A stretch of 64,000 bases of DNA from assembly GCA_045627385.1 (NCBI GenBank), contig JAZQNO010000004.1, positions 50,171 through 114,170 on the forward strand, given 5' to 3'. The stretch is from UBA1757 sp045627385. Its GTDB lineage: Bacteria > Bacteroidota > Bacteroidia > Bacteroidales > UBA1402. Under the pieces are notes generated by a model. It was given only the letters and a program-made list of their open reading frames with translations, was not told the origin of the DNA and did no database searches. Shown piece after piece: positions 8,568-17,345 of this stretch (its first letter is position 1; every line of letters starts with the position of its first letter). The position numbers and the translations under genes were made by a program.

Positions 8568-10199
8568 CTACAGATTGCCTCGACAAGCGGCCACATAGGC
8601 CGAAAGGACCGACATGCGGGACATGTAGTCGCGGATGTTGATGCCCGTCTGGCGGACAGGCGACGGATAGGGGGAAGTGTCGTGCTCGTCGCCCACATTG
8701 GAAGAGGCATAGGCTGTCTCTGTGCTGGGAACGGTGTCGCAATAGGCCTCGTAGATATGGGTGTCGTTGGACAGACGGCCCACCCAGCAACCTTCCGGGC
8801 TGAGGCTGCTGATGGCCGATTCGACGGCGTTTTCACCGGAAGCACCGCCAGATGGCGAATTGGGACGGCCCGAGCGCATGGAATAATATTTCCGCAATTC
8901 ATGGGGCTGCCCGAGACCCGTGATTTCCTGATGACGGACCGTTTCCAGCTGTTGACGCAGCGATGCCACGTTGACCGTAGCGAACGAACCGTAATGTCCG
9001 ACCAGAGACTGAGGATTCTCATCGGTGTAGTAGTGGCCGTTCTGGACATTGCTGCCCACCCGATGCAGAAACATCGGCTTGCCTGTTTCAACGTCGATGA
9101 AACGGGGAATGCGGACAAAGGCCACGTCCGTTTCGACAGGTTTGTCACTGTAACCTTCAGGAGTCAGATGAGCAAGAAAATCGATGGCTTCGGGCAATCT
9201 CTCCAAGAAACGGCTGTCGCCGGTCATCAGATAATAGCGCATGCAGAGTTGGATCATCGACTGGGTGGAACTGGTCTTGATGCAGCGGGGTTCGTACGAG
9301 CGGGCGTGCGCCGGCTTCAGGTCTCCGACCGTGTACTGGTCGTTCCATCCGGCATAGGGAAGCGGCTGCTGCAAATCGAGAATGACATACATCGACCGCA
9401 GTATGGGTTCTCGCAGGTCCTCACGGCCCAAGACAAACATGCATTCCAGCAGGAATGACGTCAGCTCCTGTGTCACCCCATCGTTGAGAGTGACGAAAGA
9501 AGAGTAGTCCGCCTTGCCCCGGAAAGGATGGTCATACATGAGCGGATAGCGTTGAGGCCATCCTCCGCAAGGGTACTGGCTTTCGAGAATCATCGAAATG
9601 GCTTTGTCGAGAGCCTCTTTCACCTGAGCGTCTTCCTTTTCCTTGTACAAGCGCAGCAGGTAGGTGGCGGCTCCGACCGTGACGCCGTCGTCGAAAGTGG
9701 CGTTGCCGTAATAATGATGGAATTCCTCCAGCCGCCAGCCGTTTTTGCCGATGGTGGCATACCACTGACGCATGGAATTTTCCCCGGCGTAATCGAACAT
9801 ATAGTTCCAGCCGCCTGCAGGCAATTGGGCATCGATGACGGCCTGCCCCACTTTCCGGGCCGCCTCATAGAAAAATTCGTCACCCGTGGCATGATATGCG
9901 TCCAGCAGCGTGTGGCCCATCTGCGGAGTGCCGGGGGACTGCATCCAGATCATGGTCGGATAAGCCTCCATCTCTCCCCAGCGGCGGGAACGGTCAAGCG
10001 TATAGTTCCACACGAAACCGCCATGACAGCTCACCGAATCCATCATATAGGACGTGGCCTTTTTCATGGCGGCAAGCGCGGCATCTTCCAAATCGGCAGT
10101 TGCCTTCTCTTCCGCGCTGAGGTTCAAAGGGCCCATGGCCAGCAGCAGGCATGACAGCCGCATGACCGATTTTCCGACAAATTGAAAAACTGTTTTCAT
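8568..10199 (-). CDS. pelA: Secreted pectate lyase, PL10 (PelA-type)
   Basis: A 543-residue exported polysaccharide lyase. A signal peptide covers about residues 1-31 (hydrophobic stretch LSCLLLAMGPLNLSA). The body is an alpha/alpha repeat fold with repeated tryptophan/glycine motifs, including GGWNYMFDY near residue 130 and GGWPQRYPL near residue 210, characteristic of the PelA/PL10 family that cleaves polygalacturonate by beta-elimination. The frame stays open upstream to 10559, but the ATG at 10199 is chosen because it begins the signal peptide and lies just downstream of a -7 element. It is divergent from a KdgF-like cupin gene, which fits a pectin-use pair. Confidence 0.9.
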   Translation of the reverse strand: MKTVFQFVGKSVMRLSCLLLAMGPLNLSAEEKATADLEDAALAAMKKATSYMMDSVSCHGGFVWNYTLDRSRRWGEMEAYPTMIWMQSPGTPQMGHTLLDAYHATGDEFFYEAARKVGQAVIDAQLPAGGWNYMFDYAGENSMRQWYATIGKNGWRLEEFHHYYGNATFDDGVTVGAATYLLRLYKEKEDAQVKEALDKAISMILESQYPCGGWPQRYPLMYDHPFRGKADYSSFVTLNDGVTQELTSFLLECMFVLGREDLREPILRSMYVILDLQQPLPYAGWNDQYTVGDLKPAHARSYEPRCIKTSSTQSMIQLCMRYYLMTGDSRFLERLPEAIDFLAHLTPEGYSDKPVETDVAFVRIPRFIDVETGKPMFLHRVGSNVQNGHYYTDENPQSLVGHYGSFATVNVASLRQQLETVRHQEITGLGQPHELRKYYSMRSGRPNSPSGGASGENAVESAISSLSPEGCWVGRLSNDTHIYEAYCDTVPSTETAYASSNVGDEHDTSPYPSPVRQTGINIRDYMSRMSVLSAYVAACRGNL

Positions 10200-10234
10200 A
10201 AGACTCGCTTTCAGATGTGAATACAGACTCGTTC

Positions 10235-10255
10235 CAAAATTATTCCATATTTTTG
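10235..10255. promoter_or_regulatory. Back-to-back -7 elements of the divergent pectin pair
   Basis: The minus strand carries TAATTTTG (10235-10242) for the PL10 gene and the plus strand carries TATTTTTG (10248-10255) for the KdgF-like gene. The elements are 5 bp apart, so the two promoters overlap and probably share regulation. Clear -33 elements are not visible, which may mean an activator is needed. Confidence 0.5.
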
Positions 10256-10289
10256 TAATCGCAACGAGTATGACAAAAACTGCACTATT

Positions 10290-10631
10290 ATGACTAGAAA
10301 CAGCGGAGTATTTCTTTTTGAACAGGAAAAACAGTGGGAAGATGCCGGCAACGGAGCCCAGCGTCAGATTATGGGTTATGACGACAGCATCATGATGGTA
10401 AAAGTGAAATTCGGCACAGGCGATTTCGGAGCCCCTCACAGACATCCCCATTCTCAAGTGACATTCGTGGCGGAAGGCAAGTTCGAATTTACGGTAGACG
10501 GCAAGACCAGCATCGTTTCCAAAGGCGACGGTCTGCGCATGGAACCGGACGTTCTGCACAGCTGCCGCTGTCTCGAGGCAGGTCTGCTCATCGACTGCTT
10601 CTCTCCGATGAGAGACGATTTCTTAAAATAA
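10290..10631 (+). CDS. kdgF: KdgF-like cupin protein (unsaturated uronate processing)
   Basis: A 113-residue single-domain cupin. The metal-binding motif HRHPHSQVTFVAEGKFEF (residues 51-68) and the second cupin motif around EPDVLHSC (residues 88-95) are intact. The C-terminal block CFSPMRDDFL is typical of KdgF, which speeds linearisation of 4,5-unsaturated galacturonate released by pectate lyases. The position, divergent from a PL10 lyase, supports the role. It overlaps the 3' end of shikimate kinase by 9 bp in convergent orientation. A different small-molecule cupin remains possible. Confidence 0.75.
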   Translation: MTRNSGVFLFEQEKQWEDAGNGAQRQIMGYDDSIMMVKVKFGTGDFGAPHRHPHSQVTFVAEGKFEFTVDGKTSIVSKGDGLRMEPDVLHSCRCLEAGLLIDCFSPMRDDFLK

Positions 10632-11189
10632 GTCTTTTTGAAAAGACAGTTCCCGACAAATTCGGGACACGGTTTCTTCGGGCGTTTCTTCGGCGGAAAC
10701 GTCCAATATGATTTTGCTTTGGGCGTAAAAGCGCTCACGTTCCTGCAACAGATCGGAAATCTGCCGTTCCAGGGGCAGGTCGGCCTGAAGCAGCGGCCTG
10801 CCGTCGCGCATCTCTGGACGATCGAGTCTGACTGAAAGCGATTCGGGTGACAGTCTCAGGTATACGGTAGTACCGACGGCATTCAGTTCTTCTATCATTC
10901 CCGGCCGGCAAGGCGTTCCCCCGCCCAAAGCGATGACCAACCCGCCCGGCGGGTTTTCCTCTGAAATCAAGCGGTTCAGACACTGCTGTTCAAGTAAACG
11001 AAATCCCTCCTCTCCTCGAGTTTCGAAGAGAGAAGGGACAGATTGCTCGGTGAATTCTTCAATGTAATCGTCCAAATCGGCGAATTTCCAAGTCTGGCTC
11101 TCGGTCTGTCTGTCCAGACGTTCTGCCAGAAGCCGGCCGCAGGTGGTTTTTCCGGCGGCCATGAAGCCGGTCAGGAAAACGATTACCAC
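10623..11189 (-). CDS. aroK: Shikimate kinase
   Basis: A 188-residue P-loop kinase that phosphorylates shikimate in the chorismate pathway. Walker A, GFMAAGKTT, is at residues 8-16. DLDDYIEE near residue 38 carries the shikimate-binding Asp, and GGGTPCRPG near residue 88 is the second substrate-binding motif. The segment RPEMRDGRPLL is the lid with its catalytic Arg. Length is at the upper end of the family. It overlaps the stop of the upstream CoA-transferase by 7 bp, so the two are probably co-transcribed. Confidence 0.93.
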   Translation of the reverse strand: MVIVFLTGFMAAGKTTCGRLLAERLDRQTESQTWKFADLDDYIEEFTEQSVPSLFETRGEEGFRLLEQQCLNRLISEENPPGGLVIALGGGTPCRPGMIEELNAVGTTVYLRLSPESLSVRLDRPEMRDGRPLLQADLPLERQISDLLQERERFYAQSKIILDVSAEETPEETVSRICRELSFQKDLF

Positions 11190-12664
11190 TGGGTATTGTG
11201 CATGTCACCGGTTTCAGCGAAGGTCAGGTGCATATTGAAGGCTTTGGCCAGGGTATGGGGCGTATGACCGCCCTTCGACAGCTTGAGGTAATCCCACATG
11301 GGCTGCTTGTAATCGGGATGCACACAGTTTTCGATGATGGTCTGAGCGCGCTGGATCGGCGATTTGCCACGGAGATCGGCCACACCCTGCTCGGTGACGA
11401 GAATCTTGACGGAGTGTTCGCTGTGGTCGACGTGGGAAACCATCGGAACGATAGCGCTGATTTTGCCGCCTTTGGCCACAGAAGGACAAGTATAGATGGA
11501 CAGATATGCGTTGCGGGTGAAGTCGCCCGAACCGCCGATGCCGTTCATCATCTTGGTGCCCATGACGTGGGTCGAGTTGATGTTGCCGAAGATGTCGGCT
11601 TCCAGAGCGGTGTTGATGGTAATCAGACCCAGACGGCGGGCGACCTCGGGGCTGTTCGAGATTTCCTGGGGACGGAGCACCAGTTTGTCTTTGAAGAAAG
11701 CCCAGTCGTCGTAGATGGAAGCAAGCACTTCGGGGGTGATGGTCAGCGAGCAGCCGGAGGCGAACTTGACGTTGCCTTCCTTCATCAGGCCGATGACGGC
11801 GTCCTGAATGACCTCGGTATACATTTCGAAAGGAGGAATGTCGGGATTCTCTCCCAGCGAACCCAAGAGAGCGTTGGCGATGTTGCCTACACCCGACTGG
11901 ATGGGCAGGAAACTCGAAGGAATGCGTCCGGCCTTCATTTCGGAAGCCAGGAAATGGGCCACGCGCTCGCCGATGGTCTGAGTGACTTCGTCAGGAGCCG
12001 TAAATCCCTTGACCTGATCGTTCATATCGTTCTCGACGATACCGACAATTTTGGAGGGATCCACCTTGAGCAGCGGAGAACCGATGCGGTCCGAAGGTTT
12101 GTAGACGGGGATTTCCTTGCGATATGGAGGATCTGCGCATTCGTAAACGTCGTGCAGGCCTTCGATGAATTTCGGATGTTTGTGGTTGAGTTCGATGATG
12201 ACCTTGTCTGCCAGACGGGCATAAGTGGGGGCGTTGCCCACGCCGGTGGTCAGGATGGCCTCGCCTTTTTCATTGATGTCGGCTACCTCGAGGACAGCGA
12301 TGTCGATCTTGCCGAAGAAACCGTAACGGATTTCCTGAGCCAGTTGTGAAAGGTGAGCGTCGAAATAGGGAGCCGAACCGTCGTTGATGTGGTCGCGGAG
12401 ATCCTTGTTTGACTGATAAGGCGTGCGGAACTTCACACAATTGGCGCGAGCCAGCATTCCGTCGAGCGAATCGCCCGAAGAAGCGCCCGTGAAAACTCCG
12501 ATTTTGAATTCTCTGCCTGCTGCATGTTCCGCTTCAGCCTTGGCTGCGATGGCGCCGGCCACAACCTTGGGGGCACCTGCAGGAGTAAAGCCGCTGAAAC
12601 CGATGTTGTCTCCATTTTTTACGATGGAAGCGGCTTCTTCCGCTGTGATAAATTTCAATGCCAT
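11183..12664 (-). CDS. Succinate/acetate CoA-transferase (acetyl-CoA hydrolase/transferase family)
   Basis: A 493-residue cytoplasmic enzyme of the Cat1/AarC type, which moves CoA between succinyl-CoA and acetate and in anaerobic Bacteroidota links acetate and succinate formation. Recognisable blocks are NIGFSGFTPAGAPKVV near the N-terminus, IQSGVGNIANALLG in the middle, and GIGGSGDFTRNAYLSI and EQGVADLRGKSP towards the end. The catalytic Glu of the family is expected in the FEMYTEVIQD segment. The ATG at 12664 (MALKF) is chosen over an in-frame ATG at 12709 because a promoter-like element at 12697-12704 lies between them. It leads into aroK. Confidence 0.9.
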   Translation of the reverse strand: MALKFITAEEAASIVKNGDNIGFSGFTPAGAPKVVAGAIAAKAEAEHAAGREFKIGVFTGASSGDSLDGMLARANCVKFRTPYQSNKDLRDHINDGSAPYFDAHLSQLAQEIRYGFFGKIDIAVLEVADINEKGEAILTTGVGNAPTYARLADKVIIELNHKHPKFIEGLHDVYECADPPYRKEIPVYKPSDRIGSPLLKVDPSKIVGIVENDMNDQVKGFTAPDEVTQTIGERVAHFLASEMKAGRIPSSFLPIQSGVGNIANALLGSLGENPDIPPFEMYTEVIQDAVIGLMKEGNVKFASGCSLTITPEVLASIYDDWAFFKDKLVLRPQEISNSPEVARRLGLITINTALEADIFGNINSTHVMGTKMMNGIGGSGDFTRNAYLSIYTCPSVAKGGKISAIVPMVSHVDHSEHSVKILVTEQGVADLRGKSPIQRAQTIIENCVHPDYKQPMWDYLKLSKGGHTPHTLAKAFNMHLTFAETGDMHNTQW

Positions 12665-12696
12665 ATACTTGATAAATTGAGGTTTGCTTTCGGCTG

Positions 12697-12704
12697 CGAA
12701 GGTA
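12697..12704 (-). promoter_or_regulatory. -7 element of the CoA-transferase/aroK operon
   Basis: TACCTTCG on the minus strand, followed by CAGCC, is nearly identical to the tRNA-Val element. It lies 32 bp upstream of the ATG at 12664 and helps decide that start. Confidence 0.45.
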
Positions 12705-12741
12705 CTCATTATTTTCCATTGTTCATCTAAAATGGTTTCAC

Positions 12742-12749
12742 TACTTTTG
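12742..12749 (+). promoter_or_regulatory. -7 element of the miaB run
   Basis: TACTTTTG lies 17 bp before the ATG at 12767 and matches TAnnTTTG. The plus-strand genes from here to folK are so closely spaced that this may be their main promoter, with a possible second one before ftsX. Confidence 0.5.
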
Positions 12750-12766
12750 AGCAAAATTTCACAGCT

Positions 12767-13180
12767 ATGGATGACAGCATTCTCGATCTGCTGGTGACCA
12801 TCGGAAGCCTTCTGCTCATCTTCGTCGGTTCCATCAGCAAACGGGCCGCCAGGAAACAGGAAAAGAACCGTCCGCTTGCTCCAGTCAAAGACTTCGATGA
12901 TGAAGAGGAAACGGCCGGAAGCTTCATTCCGGCCAACACTCCTGCACGCCCGAAGCCATCGTGTGCCGACCGTGCCAAACCCGGTTTCAACAGCGTCTCC
13001 GGTCAGGCATATGTCAAAACGGCCGTCACTTCAAGCGCGAAAATGGAAAAAGTGGAGGAAACTCCCGAAGAAATCTCCCAGACGGCTCAAGAAATCAGCC
13101 GCTTCATACACGATGCCGACGACCTGAAGAAAGCCGTCATCCTCAAGGAAATACTCGAACCGAAATATCGTCAGTCATAA
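12767..13180 (+). CDS. Hypothetical single-span membrane protein upstream of miaB
   Basis: A 137-residue protein I do not recognise by name. Residues 5-23 (ILDLLVTIGSLLLIFVGSI) form one membrane span, followed at once by a basic patch SKRAARKQEK. The rest is acidic and low in hydrophobics, with proline- and serine-rich linkers. The last 40 residues look helical and end in DLKKAVILKEILEPKYRQS. Its TAA is directly followed by the miaB ATG with no gap, so translation is probably coupled. Similar short proteins with this layout occur in other Bacteroidota. Confidence 0.75.
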   Translation: MDDSILDLLVTIGSLLLIFVGSISKRAARKQEKNRPLAPVKDFDDEEETAGSFIPANTPARPKPSCADRAKPGFNSVSGQAYVKTAVTSSAKMEKVEETPEEISQTAQEISRFIHDADDLKKAVILKEILEPKYRQS

Positions 13181-14491
13181 ATGGGAACTCCAACGAAAAA
13201 ATTCTTCATAGAAACTTACGGCTGCCAGATGAACGTGGCCGACAGCGAGGTGGTGGCTTCGATTCTCCAAATGGACGGCTTCGAACTGGCCACATCGTTG
13301 GAAGAAGCGCAGCTCATTCTGCTCAACACCTGTTCCATCAGAGACAATGCCGAACAGAAGATTTTCGGACGGCTGCAGGCTTTGCGTGCGCTGAAAAAGA
13401 AGAATCATGCCGTCATCGGTGTCATCGGCTGCATGGCCGAGAGGCTGCAGGAACAGCTGACGCAGGAACATGGGGCGGATCTGGTGGCAGGTCCCGATGC
13501 CTATCTGGATTTGCCCAACCTCATTTCGGCCGTTGAAATCGGAGAAAAGGCCGTAAATGTGGCGTTGTCGAAGACGGAAACCTACCGGCAAGTGATGCCG
13601 ATGAGACTGGGCCACATTTCGGGATACATCTCCATCATGAGAGGCTGCAACAATTTCTGCAGCTACTGCATCGTGCCCTACACCCGAGGTCGCGAACGAA
13701 GCCGTGACGTCCAAAGCATCATGAACGAACTGGCCGATTTGCGTGAAAAAGGCTTCAAAGAGGTCATTCTGCTCGGTCAGAACGTGAATTCCTACTGCTT
13801 CGATGACACTCGTTTTCCGCAGCTCTTGGCCCAGGTGGCCGAAGCCGCTCCCGACATGTGGATCCGTTTCACCACTTCGCATCCCAAGGATATGAGCGAC
13901 GAACTGCTCGAAACCGTCGCCCGATACCCCAACATCTGCAATCATATCCACCTGCCGGTCCAGTCGGGCAGTTCGCGCATCCTCAAGCTGATGAACCGCC
14001 GCTATGACCGCGAGTGGTATTTGGAGCGCATTGCCGCGATGAAACGCATCATCCCCAATGTGGGCATTTCGACCGATGTCTTCTGCGGTTTCCATTCCGA
14101 GACCGAGGAAGACCATCAGCAGACGCTTTCGCTGATGAGAGAAGTGGGCTTCGATTCGGCGTTCATGTTCAAGTATTCGGAACGCCCCGGCACCTTCGCG
14201 TCCAAACATCTGCCCGACGACATCAGCGAGGAAGTGAAACTGAGACGTCTGGCCGAAATCATCGATGTGCAGAACCAGTTGTCGGCCGAAAGCAACCGGC
14301 GCGAAATCGGCAAGACTTACACGGTGCTGGTCGAAAGTTTCTCGAAACGTTCCCGCGAACAGCTGTCGGGACGCACCGAAAAAAACAAAACCGTTGTGTT
14401 CGACAAGGGCGACCACCATGCCGGAGAGTTTGTAAAAGTCCGAATCACCGGTAGTTCTTCTGCCACTTTGCTCGGTGAAATCGACGAATAA
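13181..14491 (+). CDS. miaB: tRNA-2-methylthio-N6-dimethylallyladenosine synthase
   Basis: A 436-residue radical-SAM methylthiotransferase that converts i6A37 to ms2i6A37 in tRNAs reading U-starting codons. The N-terminal UPF0004 domain carries the auxiliary cluster cysteines in ETYGCQMN (Cys about 12), LNTCSIR and IGCMAER. The radical-SAM motif is GCNNFCSYC near residue 155. A TRAM domain occupies roughly residues 370-433. The CSYCIVPYTRGRERSR block separates MiaB from the ribosomal enzyme RimO. No gap separates it from the preceding gene. Confidence 0.95.
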   Translation: MGTPTKKFFIETYGCQMNVADSEVVASILQMDGFELATSLEEAQLILLNTCSIRDNAEQKIFGRLQALRALKKKNHAVIGVIGCMAERLQEQLTQEHGADLVAGPDAYLDLPNLISAVEIGEKAVNVALSKTETYRQVMPMRLGHISGYISIMRGCNNFCSYCIVPYTRGRERSRDVQSIMNELADLREKGFKEVILLGQNVNSYCFDDTRFPQLLAQVAEAAPDMWIRFTTSHPKDMSDELLETVARYPNICNHIHLPVQSGSSRILKLMNRRYDREWYLERIAAMKRIIPNVGISTDVFCGFHSETEEDHQQTLSLMREVGFDSAFMFKYSERPGTFASKHLPDDISEEVKLRRLAEIIDVQNQLSAESNRREIGKTYTVLVESFSKRSREQLSGRTEKNKTVVFDKGDHHAGEFVKVRITGSSSATLLGEIDE

Positions 14492-14587
14492 GGATTTTTT
14501 CACGCGCACAGGCGCGAAATGTTCGGATTTATGTGTACTTTTACGGCCAAATTGGGGGTAATGGTGATTTCCCCTTAAACAGCCGGA

Positions 14588-15466
14588 ATGAACAGGAAAT
14601 TCAAGAAACACAGCGGACGGGTATTCGGTTCGCGTCTGACCGCCACACTGAGCATCAGCCTGGTGCTGTTGCTTTTTGCCATTATGCTCACTGTCGGCTA
14701 CTTTGCGCACGACCTGTCGAAGACGGCCAAAGAGAACATCAGCATCACCGTGGTGCTGTCGGATCAGATTTCCGACTCCGATCTGGCCTCTTTCAAGCGC
14801 CGGCTCGACTTGGCAGAATGGGCCGGCACTTACGAGTACATCGACAAAGAAACCGCATTGAAGGAACTCACCGAAGAGTTGGGAGAAAATCCGGAAAATC
14901 TTTTGGGCTACAATCCTCTGCCAGCCACCTTCGAAGTCAGGATGGTCCCCCAATTTGCCGATATCGCCGAGATCAAGGCCATCGAAAACTCTCTGACCGC
15001 GCTCAAGTATGTCCAGGAGGTCGTCTATCGGGAAGACCTCATCCAGCTGGTCAACAAGAATCTCCTTTCCATCGGACAGATTCTGTTGGGCATCGCCGTC
15101 ATTCTCACGCTGATTTCCTTCATGCTCATCCGCAACACCGTAAGGCTGATGATTTACGCCCAGCGTTTTCTCATCCATACCATGTGCCTGGTCGGTGCCA
15201 GACGCAGTTTCATACGCCGCCCCTTCGTGCGTCAGAACGCGCGTTGCGGCGTCATCAGCGCCTTTCTGGCCATAGGGCTTTTCCACCTCTCGCTCATCGG
15301 GCTGAATCATGTCTTCCCCGGCATTCAGACGATGATGAGCACACAGCTTTACCTGCTCCTTTTCGCCATCCTTGTCGGACTGGGCCTGCTCATCAGCGTG
15401 GTCGCCACCGTCTTTTCGGTCAACCGCTTCCTTAAAATGAGCTCTGACGAATTGTATTACGTCTAA
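14588..15466 (+). CDS. ftsX: Cell division protein FtsX
   Basis: A 292-residue permease-like protein that with the ATPase FtsE activates peptidoglycan hydrolases at the septum. A first span (about residues 20-42) is followed by an extracytoplasmic domain of about 120 residues, then three spans near residues 160-180, 215-240 and 255-280. This is the FtsX topology. The segment FEVRMVPQFADI is typical of the periplasmic domain. ftsE is not next to it, as is common in Bacteroidota. A near-consensus element TACTTTTA (14536-14543) precedes it. Confidence 0.9.
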   Translation: MNRKFKKHSGRVFGSRLTATLSISLVLLLFAIMLTVGYFAHDLSKTAKENISITVVLSDQISDSDLASFKRRLDLAEWAGTYEYIDKETALKELTEELGENPENLLGYNPLPATFEVRMVPQFADIAEIKAIENSLTALKYVQEVVYREDLIQLVNKNLLSIGQILLGIAVILTLISFMLIRNTVRLMIYAQRFLIHTMCLVGARRSFIRRPFVRQNARCGVISAFLAIGLFHLSLIGLNHVFPGIQTMMSTQLYLLLFAILVGLGLLISVVATVFSVNRFLKMSSDELYYV

Positions 15467-15480
15467 ACATACAAGACCAT

Positions 15481-15726
15481 ATGGACAACAACTCTTTCTT
15501 TCCCCGCAAGAATCTCCTTTGGATTGCCATCGGATTTGCTGCCGTCATTCTGGGATTTGCCCTGATGATGGGAGAACCTTCCACCAAAGAAGCTTACAAT
15601 GCCGACATATTCAGTTTCCGCCGCATCGTTCTGGCGCCGACCATCGCATTCATCGGTTTCATCGGCGTCATTTTCGGTATCCTGAAAAAACCCTCTGAGG
15701 GCAACAACTCCAAACAGGAAGACTGA
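15481..15726 (+). CDS. DUF3098 small membrane protein
   Basis: An 81-residue protein with two membrane spans (about residues 11-31 and 51-71) separated by a short loop containing EAYNADIFSFRRI. The arrangement PRKNLLWIAIG ... FSFRRIVLAP is characteristic of DUF3098, a Bacteroidota protein usually found between ftsX and uppP, exactly as here. The function is unknown; the conserved neighbourhood suggests envelope growth or division. The TGA overlaps the next start codon by 1 bp. Confidence 0.88.
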   Translation: MDNNSFFPRKNLLWIAIGFAAVILGFALMMGEPSTKEAYNADIFSFRRIVLAPTIAFIGFIGVIFGILKKPSEGNNSKQED

Positions 15727-16523
15727 TGAACGAATGGGAAGCTTTAGCTCTGGGTCTGGTCCAGGGCCTGACCGAATACCTGCCGGTGAGCAGCAGCGGT
15801 CATCTTGAAATCGGCCATTACCTTCTGGGCATCGACGGCGAGAACAACCTGCTGTTCACGGTCATGGTACATGCCGCCACCGTTCTGAGCACCCTCTGCG
15901 TGTTGCGCAAGGAAATCTGGTCGCTTGTGAAAAATTTCTTCCGTTTCCAATGGAACGAAGAAATGGCTTACGTTCTGAAGATTTTCATCTCGATGATTCC
16001 CGTATTGATTGTCGGTGTGTTCCTGAAGGACTATGTGGAATCGTTCTTCGGCAACGGGCTGCTCGTCGTTGGCTGCATGTTGCTGCTGACGGCCCTGTTG
16101 CTCACGTTCACCTATTTTGCCAAACCGCGCGTCAAAGAGAACATCGGTTGGAAAGACGCCTTCATCATCGGCATCGCCCAAGCCTGCGCCGTCATGCCGG
16201 GCCTGTCGCGTTCCGGTTCGACCATCGCCACCGGACTGCTGCTGGGCAACAAGAAAGAATCCATCGCACAATTCTCCTTCATCATGGTCATCATTCCCAT
16301 TCTGGGAGAAATGTTTCTCGACATCGTTGGCGGAGAGTTCGCCGCTGCAGCCAGTCAGGGCATTCCGGCCAGTTCGCTGATTGTCGGATTCCTGGCCGCG
16401 TTCATCTCGGGATGTCTGGCCTGCAAGTGGATGATCGGCATCGTCAAAAAAGGAAAACTCATCTGGTTCGGCATTTATTGCGCCATCGTGGGCGTTCTTG
16501 CCATTGTCCTGCCTCTCATTTAA
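15726..16523 (+). CDS. uppP: Undecaprenyl-diphosphate phosphatase
   Basis: A 265-residue integral membrane phosphatase (BacA family) that recycles undecaprenyl pyrophosphate to the carrier lipid used for peptidoglycan and surface glycans, and can give bacitracin tolerance. The two inverted active-site motifs are present: GLTEYLPVSSSGH near residue 20 and PGLSRSGSTIATG near residue 155. About eight hydrophobic segments are visible. It lies inside the ftsX-DUF3098-uppP-truB-queA run, a common order in Bacteroidota. Confidence 0.95.
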   Translation: MNEWEALALGLVQGLTEYLPVSSSGHLEIGHYLLGIDGENNLLFTVMVHAATVLSTLCVLRKEIWSLVKNFFRFQWNEEMAYVLKIFISMIPVLIVGVFLKDYVESFFGNGLLVVGCMLLLTALLLTFTYFAKPRVKENIGWKDAFIIGIAQACAVMPGLSRSGSTIATGLLLGNKKESIAQFSFIMVIIPILGEMFLDIVGGEFAAAASQGIPASSLIVGFLAAFISGCLACKWMIGIVKKGKLIWFGIYCAIVGVLAIVLPLI

Positions 16524-16529
16524 GCGATT

Positions 16530-17345
16530 ATGCAACTCAGTCCTGAAGCCTTGGCGCTCGAGCAGCAGAAATACACCGACGGGCAAGTGATGTATTTCAA
16601 CAAGCCGCTCACCTGGACATCGTTCAAACTGGTCAACGATGTCCGCTTCGCGCTTTGCCGCGGTCTGAAGATGAAGAAACTGAAAGTCGGCCACGCCGGC
16701 ACGCTCGACCCTCTGGCCACCGGGGTGATGATTGTGTGCACAGGCCGATACACCAAACAGATAGACGAACTTCAAGCTCATACGAAGGAATATGTCGCGA
16801 CGCTGGAATTGGGAGCCACCACACCGTCTTTCGATTTGGAAAAGCCCATCGACATGACATACGATTTTTCGCATGTGGACCGCGACCTGGCTCTCAAGAC
16901 ACTGGAGCAGTTCAAAGGGACCATCGAGCAAATCCCTCCAACTTTTTCCGCCTGCAAAATCGAAGGCAAGAGGGCCTACGAAATCGCTCGGAAAGGCCAT
17001 CAGGTGGAACTCAAACCCAAGACACTTGTCATCGATGAAATCGAGCTTTTGGACTTTCAGAAGCCCGAAGAGGGCCGTCCTCGGATGCGCATACGCGTGG
17101 TCTGCAGCAAAGGCACATACATCCGCGCGCTTGCCCGCGACATCGGGCAGGCCATGAACTGCGGCGCCCATCTGACGGCGCTCGAGCGCACGCGCGTGGG
17201 TGATGTCCGTTTGGAGGACTGTCAAGACATCATGGCATTCAAAGCGCAGTATCTCGACGGCTGGACAGAAACCAAGCCCGAGAATATGAGTTTTGAACAG
17301 CAAAGACATCGCAGAATAATACAATCAAACAATAACGCACAATGA
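16530..17345 (+). CDS. truB: tRNA pseudouridine(55) synthase
   Basis: A 271-residue pseudouridine synthase that makes Psi55 in the T loop of tRNAs. The catalytic Asp is in GHAGTLDPLATGVM near residue 55, and the RNA-binding motif GKRAYEIAR is near residue 150. KGTYIRALARDIG near residue 193 is the conserved thumb-side block. The C-terminus is short, without a PUA domain, as is usual in this phylum. It overlaps queA by 4 bp (ATGA). Confidence 0.94.
   Translation: MQLSPEALALEQQKYTDGQVMYFNKPLTWTSFKLVNDVRFALCRGLKMKKLKVGHAGTLDPLATGVMIVCTGRYTKQIDELQAHTKEYVATLELGATTPSFDLEKPIDMTYDFSHVDRDLALKTLEQFKGTIEQIPPTFSACKIEGKRAYEIARKGHQVELKPKTLVIDEIELLDFQKPEEGRPRMRIRVVCSKGTYIRALARDIGQAMNCGAHLTALERTRVGDVRLEDCQDIMAFKAQYLDGWTETKPENMSFEQQRHRRIIQSNNNAQ

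Noticed and set aside
10200..10559. N-terminal extension of the PL10 lyase frame
   Set aside because: The extra 120 codons precede a good signal peptide, overlap the divergent cupin gene and span the promoter.
13175..15310. Long open frame on the minus strand opposite miaB and ftsX
   Set aside because: It is antisense to two clear, conserved genes, its product is rich in His, Gln and Asp with no domain, and it arises from the codon pattern of the plus-strand genes. The same applies to 15744-17324, 17222-18433 and 24231-25844 on the minus strand and 11198-12349 on the plus strand.
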